Made by a program: the position numbers and the translations under genes. Under the pieces are notes generated by a model. That model searched no databases. It had not been told where the DNA came from and saw only the letters and a list, made by a program, of their open reading frames with translations. Positions 23,062 through 30,054 of a DNA stretch of 31,647 nucleotides are shown here, piece by piece. Location of the stretch: NCBI GenBank assembly GCA_965262315.1, contig CBDHFJ010000147.1, positions 1 to 31,647 on the forward strand, given 5' to 3'. Source of the stretch: JBCCFK01 sp965262315. GTDB taxonomy: Bacteria; Actinomycetota; Acidimicrobiia; Acidimicrobiales; UBA8592. Position 1 is the stretch's first letter. Every line of letters starts with the position of its first letter.

Positions 23062-24128
23062 TGCTTGCCCCGAACCAGACCCACGGCATGGTGTGTGCGC
23101 ACCATCACCTCTACTCCGCGCTGGCCCGAGGCATGCCCGCTCCCCCGCGTACGCCGGGGAGCTTCCTCGACATCCTCGAGCTGGTGTGGTGGCGCCTCGA
23201 CACGGCCCTCGACCTGGAGACGATCGAGTGGTCGGCCAAGCTCGGCGCGCTGGAAGCGCTCGAACGGGGCACCACCTGCATCATCGACCACCACGAATCG
23301 CCCAATGCCATCGAGGGCTCGCTCTCGACCATCGCCGATGCCTGCGCCGAGGTCGGCGTCCGCGTGAACGCCAGCTACGGCATCACCGATCGACACCCGG
23401 GCGGCTTCGATGCGTCCCGAGGCATGACCGACGGCGCCCGATCCGGACTGGCCGAGTGCGAGCGCTTCATCAAGGACGGCGGCAACGGCATGGTCGGTGT
23501 GCACGCCGCGTTCACCTGCTCCGACGAGAGCCTCGAAGCCGCCGCGGGCCTCGCCGCCGATCTCGGCGTCGGGGTCCACATCCATGTGGCGGAGGGCCAC
23601 GCCGACCGTGGTGCCGCCACCCGCCTGGCCGAGCTCACCACCGACGACTGGTTGCTGATCCACGGTGTCCACCTCCCCGACGACCACGGACTGCGAGGCA
23701 CGATCGTCCACAACCCGCGGTCGAACATGAACAACGCGGTCGGCTACGCCGCGCCGGCCCGGTTCACCAACCCGGTGGGCCTGGGCACCGACGGCATCGG
23801 CGCCGACATGGTCGACGAGTTCCGGGTCGCGTACGTACGCCTGCGCGAATCCGATGTCACCCAGGTGCCCGACACCGCGTGGGCGATGCTCGACGTCAAC
23901 GCCGACCTGTTCCCCGACTGTCGTGACGACGTGGTGACGTGGTCCTACGACGACATGGACCCGTGGAAGCTCGCGTTCACCACCGGCGTCGGACCCACCA
24001 GGGTGGAGATCGACGACAGGGTGGTACTCGACGAGGGTGTCGTCACCACGGTCGATCCCACCGAGATCCGAGCCAAGGCCGCCGAGGCCGCCCAGAAACT
24101 CTTCGCCAAGCTGGAGGACATGCCATGA
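23052..24128 (+). CDS. ssnA: SsnA-like aminohydrolase, shortened
   Basis: Metal-dependent amidohydrolase-superfamily protein close to SsnA. Seen: MVCAHHHLYSALARGMP (metal pair H17, H19), LELVWWRLDTALDLE, TTCIIDHHESPNAIEGSLST, HIHVAEGHAD, LLIHGVHLP, TIVHNPRSNMNNAVGYAAPA and LGTDGIGADM (D247), so all metal ligands of the barrel are kept. SsnA has about 440 residues, this protein 358: the first 55 or so residues, which form half of the beta-sandwich, and about 25 residues before the C-terminal strands are absent. The reading frame has no likelier upstream start, since it would run inside xdhD. The ATG at 23052 (or 23061) overlaps the xdhD stop. SsnA is required for urate breakdown in enterobacteria and gut anaerobes; its reaction is presumed ring opening or deamination. 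Confidence 0.88.
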   Translation: MDLMLAPNQTHGMVCAHHHLYSALARGMPAPPRTPGSFLDILELVWWRLDTALDLETIEWSAKLGALEALERGTTCIIDHHESPNAIEGSLSTIADACAEVGVRVNASYGITDRHPGGFDASRGMTDGARSGLAECERFIKDGGNGMVGVHAAFTCSDESLEAAAGLAADLGVGVHIHVAEGHADRGAATRLAELTTDDWLLIHGVHLPDDHGLRGTIVHNPRSNMNNAVGYAAPARFTNPVGLGTDGIGADMVDEFRVAYVRLRESDVTQVPDTAWAMLDVNADLFPDCRDDVVTWSYDDMDPWKLAFTTGVGPTRVEIDDRVVLDEGVVTTVDPTEIRAKAAEAAQKLFAKLEDMP

Positions 24129-25132
24129 CGCAACCAGTTGCCATCTATCTGCAGGACGCCCACGACATCCGTGAGGCGATGACGTACGCGCAGTACGCCG
24201 AGGAGAAGGGCTTCACCGAGGTGTGGCAGGCCGACTCGCGCCTGGTGCGCGAGGCGTGCGTCCCCATGGCCGCGTTCGCAGCGACCACCGATCGGGTGAA
24301 GATCGGGTCGGGCGTCGTCGACTGCTGGACCCGCAACCCTGCCCGCCTGGCATCGACGTTCTCGACCCTCGACGACCTGGCACCGGGCCGCATCATCCTG
24401 GGCATCGGTGCGTGGTGGGACCCGCTGGCCGCCAAGGTCGGCGTCAACCGTGAGCGGCCCCTGCGGGTGATGCGCGAGGTGGTCGAGTCCGTGCGGGCCC
24501 TGCTGGCCTGCGACGGCCCGGTCACCTACGACGGCCACTTCGTGCACCTCGACGGCGTCGAGCTCGACTACGTCCATCAGGAGCGCCGGGCCAAGGACGT
24601 GCCGATCTACATCGGGGCCACCGGCATGAAGATGATGGAGCTCACCGGCAAGATCGCCGACGGCGCCGTCCTGAACTACATGGTCGAGCCCGGCTACAAC
24701 CTGCGGGCCATGGACGCGTTGGAGGCCGGTGCCAGCGCCGCGGGTCGAGACATCGACGACATCGACCGTCCCCAGCTCATCGTCTGCTCGGTGGACGAGG
24801 ACCGCAAGGCCGCGCTGGACGGCGCCCGGCTCCTGCTCACCCAGTACCTCGGTCAGCAGCCGCACATCATGGCGGCGTCGGGTGTCTCCGACGAGCTGCT
24901 CAACGAGATCCACCAGGTCCTGACCTGGCCCGCCACCCACGAAGAGGTGGTGGCCGCATCGAAGCTCGTCCCCGACGACGTCGTGCAGCGCTGCACCGCC
25001 TCGGGCACGCCCGAGGAGGCCCAGGCCAAGGTCAAGGAGTACATGGACAACGGCTGCACCACGCCGATCCTCTACCCCCTCGGCCCCGACGTCCGCCTCA
25101 TGATCGACACCTTCGCCGACTGGACCCCCTGA
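24125..25132 (+). CDS. LLM-class (luciferase-like) F420-type oxidoreductase
   Basis: Fifth gene of the operon, coupled by ATGA to the SsnA-like gene; 335 residues. A TIM-barrel protein of the family of methylenetetrahydromethanopterin reductase (Mer) and actinobacterial F420-dependent dehydrogenases: AMTYAQYAEEKGFTEVWQAD, GVVDCWTRNPARLASTFSTL, LAPGRIILGIGAWWDPLAAK, VPIYIGATGMKMMELTGKIA and DGAVLNYMVEPGY are typical. The deazaflavin cofactor is inferred from the Mer-like sequence and from cofC in the same window; an FMN-type LLM enzyme cannot be excluded. In this operon it may reduce or oxidise a ring or side chain of the catabolite, or be the electron partner of the FAD-less hydroxylase; both are hypotheses. 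Confidence 0.88.
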   Translation: MTQPVAIYLQDAHDIREAMTYAQYAEEKGFTEVWQADSRLVREACVPMAAFAATTDRVKIGSGVVDCWTRNPARLASTFSTLDDLAPGRIILGIGAWWDPLAAKVGVNRERPLRVMREVVESVRALLACDGPVTYDGHFVHLDGVELDYVHQERRAKDVPIYIGATGMKMMELTGKIADGAVLNYMVEPGYNLRAMDALEAGASAAGRDIDDIDRPQLIVCSVDEDRKAALDGARLLLTQYLGQQPHIMAASGVSDELLNEIHQVLTWPATHEEVVAASKLVPDDVVQRCTASGTPEEAQAKVKEYMDNGCTTPILYPLGPDVRLMIDTFADWTP

Positions 25133-25151
25133 GCCGCTGGCGGGGTGCCAT

Positions 25152-25167
25152 CGGGGCGAGTGCCCCG
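25152..25167 (+). terminator. Hairpin after the catabolic operon, touching the next start codon
   Basis: CGGGGC (25152-25157), loop GAGT, GCCCCG (25162-25167), 20 nt after the operon stop. Its last base is the G of the GTG start at 25167, which argues either for terminator function and a later start of the next gene, or for start-codon masking. Confidence 0.4.
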
Positions 25168-26183
25168 TGAACGATCATGGACGGATGCGAGGAGGGTCGA
25201 CGGCCGAACGCGTCCTCGAGGCAGCAATGCTCGCATTGCTCGCCGGGCTGGTCGCGATCGCGGTCGTGCGCCTGTTCGACGTGTCGGCGCGCCCGCTGCT
25301 CGTCGCGGTCGCAGGCGTGGCGCCGCTGCTGCTCTTCCCGGTGTACCTGGTGTTGGGGTACGCGGCCGGAGACAGGCGTCCGCTCATGGGAGGCGTGGCT
25401 CTTGCGCTGGTGGTGTGCCAGATCGTGTGGCTGCGGGCCGACTACGCAACCACGCCGGCCTACGCCGGCTGTGCGGGAACCGCGGCGGCGTGCGTGGACC
25501 TGACGGTCGCGTCGGGGAACCTCTACAAGGCGAACCGCGACCCGATCGCCGGCTTCGAAGCGCTCGTGGCGACGAACCCCGATGTGATCGTCGTCCAGGA
25601 GGCGGCCGAGTGGGATCGCATCGTGGCCTCCGGCGCTGCTGACGCCTACGAACACCGCTTCACGGATCCCGCGACCCTGGGCGTCGCGGTCGTGTCGAAG
25701 CTGCCGATCCTCGAGGTGACGCTCACCGAGACCCCGGGTCGACGGCTCCCGCTGGTCGTCATCGACAGCACGTCGGGGCCGATCGCCCTTCTCGCCGTGC
25801 ACTTCGCGCCGCCGCTCTCGCGGGCACAGATCGAGCTCTGGGGCGACCAGTCGCGGGCGACCGCCGAGCTGGCAGCCGAACTGGACGGCCCGTTGATCGT
25901 GGTCGGCGATTTCAACGCCACGGGCCAGCACGAGGAGATGGGCCGGATCCTCGACACCGGCCTCCGCGACGCCCACCTCGAGCGAGGCGATGGCCTGGGG
26001 GCCACCTGGCCCGTGGGGCGTGTGGTGCCTCCGGTGCTGCGCATCGATCACCTACTCGTCAGCGACCACTTCGACGTGGCCGTGTTCGACGTGGTGACGA
26101 TTCCCGGAAGCGACCACCGGGGCATCGTGGCGGGGCTCGTCCTCTCGGAAGCCGCGAGATCGACCGCGGGTCGAGGCGCCTGA
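25167..26183 (+). CDS. Membrane-anchored endonuclease/exonuclease/phosphatase (EEP) family protein
   Basis: A 338-residue protein with about three N-terminal hydrophobic helices (AMLALLAGLVAIAVVRLF, LLVAVAGVAPLLLFPVYLVL, MGGVALALVVCQIVWL) followed by an EEP domain, probably on the outer face. Active-site motifs: ASGNLYKANRD (Asn), VIVVQEAAEW (Glu, metal), VVGDFNAT (Asp-x-Asn), LRIDHLLVSD and GSDHRGIVAGL (Asp-His pair). This layout is common in actinobacterial surface phosphodiesterases of unknown substrate. Two cysteines in AGCAGTAAACVDL may form a disulphide, in line with an extracytoplasmic position. The start is GTG 25167 or ATG 25185; a hairpin ending at 25167 favours the latter. No link to the catabolic operon is evident. 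Confidence 0.85.
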   Translation: MNDHGRMRGGSTAERVLEAAMLALLAGLVAIAVVRLFDVSARPLLVAVAGVAPLLLFPVYLVLGYAAGDRRPLMGGVALALVVCQIVWLRADYATTPAYAGCAGTAAACVDLTVASGNLYKANRDPIAGFEALVATNPDVIVVQEAAEWDRIVASGAADAYEHRFTDPATLGVAVVSKLPILEVTLTETPGRRLPLVVIDSTSGPIALLAVHFAPPLSRAQIELWGDQSRATAELAAELDGPLIVVGDFNATGQHEEMGRILDTGLRDAHLERGDGLGATWPVGRVVPPVLRIDHLLVSDHFDVAVFDVVTIPGSDHRGIVAGLVLSEAARSTAGRGA

Positions 26184-26376
26184 CCGCGTGCGAGCACCGG
26201 AGCACACCCGTTCGCGGTCCGCCTCAGACGCGCCCCGCGATCACGCTCGTACGCAGATGGTGGAAATCTGTCCCCTGACCTCCTGACAGCACACCAGGTG
26301 CCGATGGATGATGGGGGTGCTGGCGACGCGGGCACCGGCGGGACGTTCCGACGATTCGCGAAGGGGAACACGGACT
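26184..26376. other. Intergenic region, no gene seen
   Basis: 193 bp with an imperfect hairpin (CTGTC 26268-26272 and GACAG 26285-26289) and no clear promoter. The downstream gene has AAGGGGAA as ribosome site. Confidence 0.4.
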
Positions 26377-26940
26377 GTGACCGACACGGCCGACATCTGG
26401 CTCGACAAGGCACCCGACGTGCCGTTCGAGCCTGGCATCTTCTACCGACTGATCGGCACCATCGGCGGGCTGTCGATCGGCCTCCCGGCGCTGCTCATGC
26501 TGCCGATCGCTCCGTTCTTCGGCGTGCCGGGACTCGCCCTGGCCGTCTGGATCGCATCGTGGGTTCGGCGCGAGCGCGCCTGGGTCACGGCCGAGGGCAT
26601 CTGGATGCGTCGACTCCCGATGATGAAGGACGACTTCGTCGCCTGGGAGCGCATCGACGAGGTCGCGCTGCCCATCGGCACGCTCCGCAGCCCCTGGCTC
26701 CGGGTCGATGGCTGCGCTCGGATCCGCCTGCCGCTGTTCGTCGGCAGCGACGCGTTCCACGACGCGGTGAGCATCCACCGCCCCGACGTGCTCGAACGCA
26801 CCTGCGAGTACATCCTCCACACCCGGTCCCCCCGAGGGCGCTGGATCGAAGGTGTCTGGATCTGCGACGCCCACCGCAAGAAGTGGTGCCCGGCCTGCAA
26901 CGAAGCGGCACGGGCCCAGGACGAGCACGGGGCCATCTGA
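26377..26940 (+). CDS. Unknown two-helix membrane protein with C-terminal zinc-ribbon-like motif
   Basis: Not recognised. The 187-residue protein has two adjacent hydrophobic segments (IGTIGGLSIGLPALLMLPIA and FFGVPGLALAVWIASWV), followed by a basic stretch (VRRERAWVT) and a PH-like beta region (EGIWMRRLPMMKDDFVAWER, then IDEVALPIGTLRSPWLRVDG), as in bacterial PH-domain membrane proteins. The C-terminus has WICDAHRKKWCPACNEA, a C-x2-H-x4-C-x2-C pattern that could bind zinc. GTG at 26377 with AAGGGGAA upstream is the likely start; an in-frame extension to 26308 looks non-coding. It stands alone between the EEP and PhoH genes. The gene is credible by residue use and codon pattern; function unknown. 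Confidence 0.7.
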   Translation: MTDTADIWLDKAPDVPFEPGIFYRLIGTIGGLSIGLPALLMLPIAPFFGVPGLALAVWIASWVRRERAWVTAEGIWMRRLPMMKDDFVAWERIDEVALPIGTLRSPWLRVDGCARIRLPLFVGSDAFHDAVSIHRPDVLERTCEYILHTRSPRGRWIEGVWICDAHRKKWCPACNEAARAQDEHGAI

Positions 26941-27043
26941 CCCACCGCCGCCACCACGCCGTCGAACAGCGTTTGAACGGACGATGAACTCATCGCCGAG
27001 GTCCACCACTGCCGAATTCGCCATGCCTACCGTCGGGGGCCGG

Positions 27044-28351
27044 ATGACGGATGACACTCGAACCTACGTTCTCGACACGTCGGTCCTGCTGAGCGATCCC
27101 ACTGCCCTCCATCGCTTCGACGAGCACGCGGTCGTGTTGCCGCTGGTGGTGCTCACCGAGCTGGAGGCCAAGCGCCACCACCCCGAACTGGGCTGGACGG
27201 CACGCCAGGCGCTCCGCGCCTTGGAGCAGTTGCGTGAGGCGCACGGCAGTCTGCTGGAGCCGCTGCCGGCCAACACGCTGGGCGGCACCGTACGAGTCGA
27301 GCTGAACAACATCGAGACCGACGCGTTGCCTGCGGCCTTCCAGACCGACAGCAACGACAATCGGATCCTGGCGGTGGCCCGCAACCTCCAGCAGGGCGAC
27401 CTCACCCGGCCGCCGCAGCACGTGGTGCTGGTCTCCAAGGACCTGCCGCTGCGACTGAAGGCCGGTGTGGTGGGCATCGACGCGGTCGAGTACCGCGACA
27501 CCGAGCTCTCGGGCGACCACTGGACCGGCTACCAGGAGCTCGAGGTCAGCGGGCCGGTCATCGACGAGCTGTTCGCCGACGGGGCCGTGGACGTCGACGA
27601 GGCGCGTGACCTCGCGTGCAACACGGGTGTGACCCTGGTGAACGGCTCCCAGAGCGGCCTGGGCCGAGTGGGCGCCGACAAGCGGGTGCACCTGATTCGC
27701 CCCGACCGGCAGCTCTTCGGGGTCCGACCCCGCTCCAGCGAGCAGCACATCGCCATGGACCTCCTGGGCGACCCCACCGTCGGCATCGTGTCCCTGGGCG
27801 GTCGGGCCGGCACCGGCAAGAGCGTGCTGGCCATCGCTGCGGCACTGGAGGCCACCCTCGAACAGCGGGAGCAGCAGCGGGTCATCGTCTTCCGGCCTCT
27901 GTACGCGGTCGGCGGCCAGGACCTGGGCTACCTGCCCGGGTCCGAGGCCGAGAAGATGTCGCCGTGGGGCGCCGCGGTCACCGACGCCCTCAACGCCATC
28001 GCCGGGCCCGAGATCGTCGAAGAGGTCATGGCCAGGAACCTGCTCGAGGTCCAGCCCCTGACCCACATCCGGGGGCGGTCGCTGACCGACACCTTCGTGA
28101 TCATCGACGAGGCCCAGAACCTCGAACGCAGCGTGTTGTTGACCGCGCTGACCCGGATCGGCGCCGGGTCGCGGGTGGTGCTGACCCACGACGTCGCGCA
28201 GCGGGACAACCTGCGGGTCGGTCGCCACGACGGCGTTGCCGCAGTGGTCGATCATCTCCGCGGTCACCCGTTGTTCGGCCACGTCACCCTCCAACGCTCC
28301 GAGCGCAGCGAGATCGCGTCGCTCGTCGCCGGCCTGCTCGACGGTCGCTGA
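27044..28351 (+). CDS. phoH2: PIN-PhoH fusion ATPase (PhoH2 family)
   Basis: Predicted RNA-active protein of 435 residues: an N-terminal PIN ribonuclease domain followed by a PhoH ATPase domain, the PhoH2 architecture whose mycobacterial member has RNA helicase and ribonuclease activity. PIN acidic residues: YVLDTSVLLSD (D11), LTELEAKRHH and FQTDSNDNRILAVA. ATPase: Walker A GGRAGTGKS (K259), VFRPLYAVGGQDLGYLPGS, Walker B FVIIDEAQN (D355, E356), LTRIGAGSRVVLTHD. The start is uncertain: ATG 27044 has GGGGG 5 nt upstream; ATG 27023 or 26984 would add 7 or 20 residues. In mycobacteria a small antitoxin-like ORF (phoAT) precedes phoH2; no such gene was identified here. Confidence 0.95.
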   Translation: MTDDTRTYVLDTSVLLSDPTALHRFDEHAVVLPLVVLTELEAKRHHPELGWTARQALRALEQLREAHGSLLEPLPANTLGGTVRVELNNIETDALPAAFQTDSNDNRILAVARNLQQGDLTRPPQHVVLVSKDLPLRLKAGVVGIDAVEYRDTELSGDHWTGYQELEVSGPVIDELFADGAVDVDEARDLACNTGVTLVNGSQSGLGRVGADKRVHLIRPDRQLFGVRPRSSEQHIAMDLLGDPTVGIVSLGGRAGTGKSVLAIAAALEATLEQREQQRVIVFRPLYAVGGQDLGYLPGSEAEKMSPWGAAVTDALNAIAGPEIVEEVMARNLLEVQPLTHIRGRSLTDTFVIIDEAQNLERSVLLTALTRIGAGSRVVLTHDVAQRDNLRVGRHDGVAAVVDHLRGHPLFGHVTLQRSERSEIASLVAGLLDGR

Positions 28352-28393
28352 CGAAACCCGGGCGCCCGTTGGCGCCCCGCCGACGGGCGGCCG

Positions 28394-28399
28394 TAGGGT
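28394..28399 (+). promoter_or_regulatory. Leaderless -10 box of the amidase operon
   Basis: TAGGGT followed by 7 nt and the ATG at 28407; no ribosome site is present, which fits a leaderless transcript. Confidence 0.5.
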
Positions 28400-28406
28400 T
28401 GGCCCC

Positions 28407-29852
28407 ATGGCGCATGCGGACTCGGAACTGGCACGTCTGGACGCCGTCGGGCTGGCCGAGCTGATCCGCACCGGCGAGCTCTCGGCGGTCGAGGCCGTGC
28501 AGGCCACCATCGACCGGATCGAGGCCATGGACGGCCGGCTCAACGCGGTGATCCACCGCCGGTTCGAGGAGGCACTCGACGAGGCCGCCGGCGATCTCCC
28601 CGACGGGCCGTTCCGGGGTGTGCCGATGGTCCTGAAGGACCTGTGGCCCACCAGCAAGGGCGACCCGTTCCACATGGGGATCCAGGCCTTCAAGAACGCG
28701 GACTTCCGAGCGGACCGGGACTCGGTCATCACCACCCGGTACCGCGACGCCGGGTTCGTGATCGTCGGACGATCCAACACCCCGGAGCTGGGCCTCGTGG
28801 CCACCACCGAGCCCTGGTCACACGGCGCCTGCCGAAACCCCTGGAATCCCGAGTTCGGAACCGGCGGGTCCAGCGGGGGCGCCGCCGCGGCCGTGGCATC
28901 CGGCATGCTGCCCGCCGCCAACGCCAGCGACGGCGGCGGCTCGATCCGCATCCCCGCCGCGATGTGCGGCCTGGTCGGCCTCAAGCCCAGCCGGGGCCGC
29001 ATGTCCATGGGTCCGTATCAGGACGAGTGGGGGCTGAGCGTCCAACACGTCGTCTCCCACAGCGTGCGCGACACCGCCGCCATCATGGACGTGACCTGCG
29101 AGCCGACGCTCGGCGACGGCGTGGTCGCGCCTCGTATCGGCCTGCCCTACATCGACCAGGTGGGCGCCGACCCCGGCCGGCTCCGGATCGGCCTGTGGAA
29201 CGAGTCGCCTCGTGACGAGCTGGAGCTGCACCCCGAATGCCGGCGCAGCGTCGACGAGACCGCGGCGCTGCTGGAGTCGCTGGGCCACGAGGTCTCCGTC
29301 GCACATCCCGCCATGGCCGACGACCGCGACATCGCCCGCATGTTCTCGGCCGTGTGGCTGGGAGGCGCTGCGGCGAACCTCCGGAAGCTGGGGGACATGC
29401 TCGGCCGCGAGCTCGGACCCGATGACGTCGAACCAGCCACGTGGGCCATGGCCCAGGGGGGACTGACCCAGTCGGCGGTCGACATCATCGAGGCCCAGGG
29501 CGCCATGCACGCCTACCGGCGAGGGATGGCCGAGTGGTGGGAGGACGGGTGGGACCTGCTGCTGACCCCCACCACGATGCAGCCGCCGCCCCCGATCGGC
29601 GAGCTGGCCGCGGTCGCCGACGAACCCCTGCGCAGCTCGCAGCGTTCGATCCCCTACGCCGCGTACACCTCGATGTTCAACGTGACCGGCCAGCCCGCGA
29701 TCTCGGTGCCAATGCATCGGACCGCCGACGGCCTCCCCGTCGGCTGTCAGCTGGTCGCCGCCTACGGACGTGAGGACCTGCTCGTCCGGGTGGCTGCGCA
29801 GCTCGAGGAAGCGGTTCGGTGGGCCGACGAACGGGCGCCGATCCATGCGTGA
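28407..29852 (+). CDS. Amidase signature family hydrolase
   Basis: Cytosolic amidase of 481 residues that hydrolyses a carboxamide with a Ser-cisSer-Lys triad: K77 in MVLKDLW, S155 in GTGGSSGGAAAAVASGM and S179 in ASDGGGSIRIPAAM. The C-terminal region (LLTPTTMQPPPPIG, YTSMFNVTGQPAISVPM, GLPVGCQLVAAYGREDLLVR) is complete and typical. It is first of a four-gene unit with a small membrane protein, an 8-oxoguanine-deaminase-like enzyme and a thiamine-binding-type protein, with gaps of 6, 4 and 2 nt. Substrate unknown. GatA is unlikely because GatB and GatC are missing; by context the enzyme may hydrolyse an amide or ureido product of purine or pyrimidine breakdown. Confidence 0.92.
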   Translation: MAHADSELARLDAVGLAELIRTGELSAVEAVQATIDRIEAMDGRLNAVIHRRFEEALDEAAGDLPDGPFRGVPMVLKDLWPTSKGDPFHMGIQAFKNADFRADRDSVITTRYRDAGFVIVGRSNTPELGLVATTEPWSHGACRNPWNPEFGTGGSSGGAAAAVASGMLPAANASDGGGSIRIPAAMCGLVGLKPSRGRMSMGPYQDEWGLSVQHVVSHSVRDTAAIMDVTCEPTLGDGVVAPRIGLPYIDQVGADPGRLRIGLWNESPRDELELHPECRRSVDETAALLESLGHEVSVAHPAMADDRDIARMFSAVWLGGAAANLRKLGDMLGRELGPDDVEPATWAMAQGGLTQSAVDIIEAQGAMHAYRRGMAEWWEDGWDLLLTPTTMQPPPPIGELAAVADEPLRSSQRSIPYAAYTSMFNVTGQPAISVPMHRTADGLPVGCQLVAAYGREDLLVRVAAQLEEAVRWADERAPIHA

Positions 29853-29858
29853 GCTCCG

Positions 29859-30050
29859 ATGAGCCTCCCCGACGACGATCGATGGGACGACGAGTGGAAC
29901 CGAGACGACTGGTACGAGCTCGGCCTGGTCGACCGCGGCACCCGCAACGAGGAGAGCTGGCGTGCGTGGGCGCTCAAACTGCTGGCGATCGCCATCGCAG
30001 TGCCGATCGTGCTGGGCATCCTCGCGTTCCTGCTGATCCTGGCGCTGTGA
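29859..30050 (+). CDS. Small single-helix membrane protein
   Basis: A 63-residue protein with a very acidic N-terminal half (LPDDDRWDDEWNRDDWYE) and one C-terminal membrane helix (LKLLAIAIAVPIVLGILAFL). It lies between two enzyme genes with gaps of 6 and 4 nt, so it is almost certainly translated with them. It is not recognised; the acidic cytoplasmic head with a tail anchor could recruit a partner to the membrane, but there is no direct evidence. Confidence 0.65.
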   Translation: MSLPDDDRWDDEWNRDDWYELGLVDRGTRNEESWRAWALKLLAIAIAVPIVLGILAFLLILAL

Positions 30051-30054
30051 CCCG

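Noticed and set aside
23052..24128. SsnA-like gene as a simple pseudogene
   Set aside because: All metal ligands are intact, there is no internal stop, and both junctions are tight overlaps, so a functional short form is more likely.
18151..25132. Acquisition of the catabolic operon on a mobile element
   Set aside because: No transposase, integrase, tRNA end or flanking repeat is visible, and base composition looks like the neighbours.
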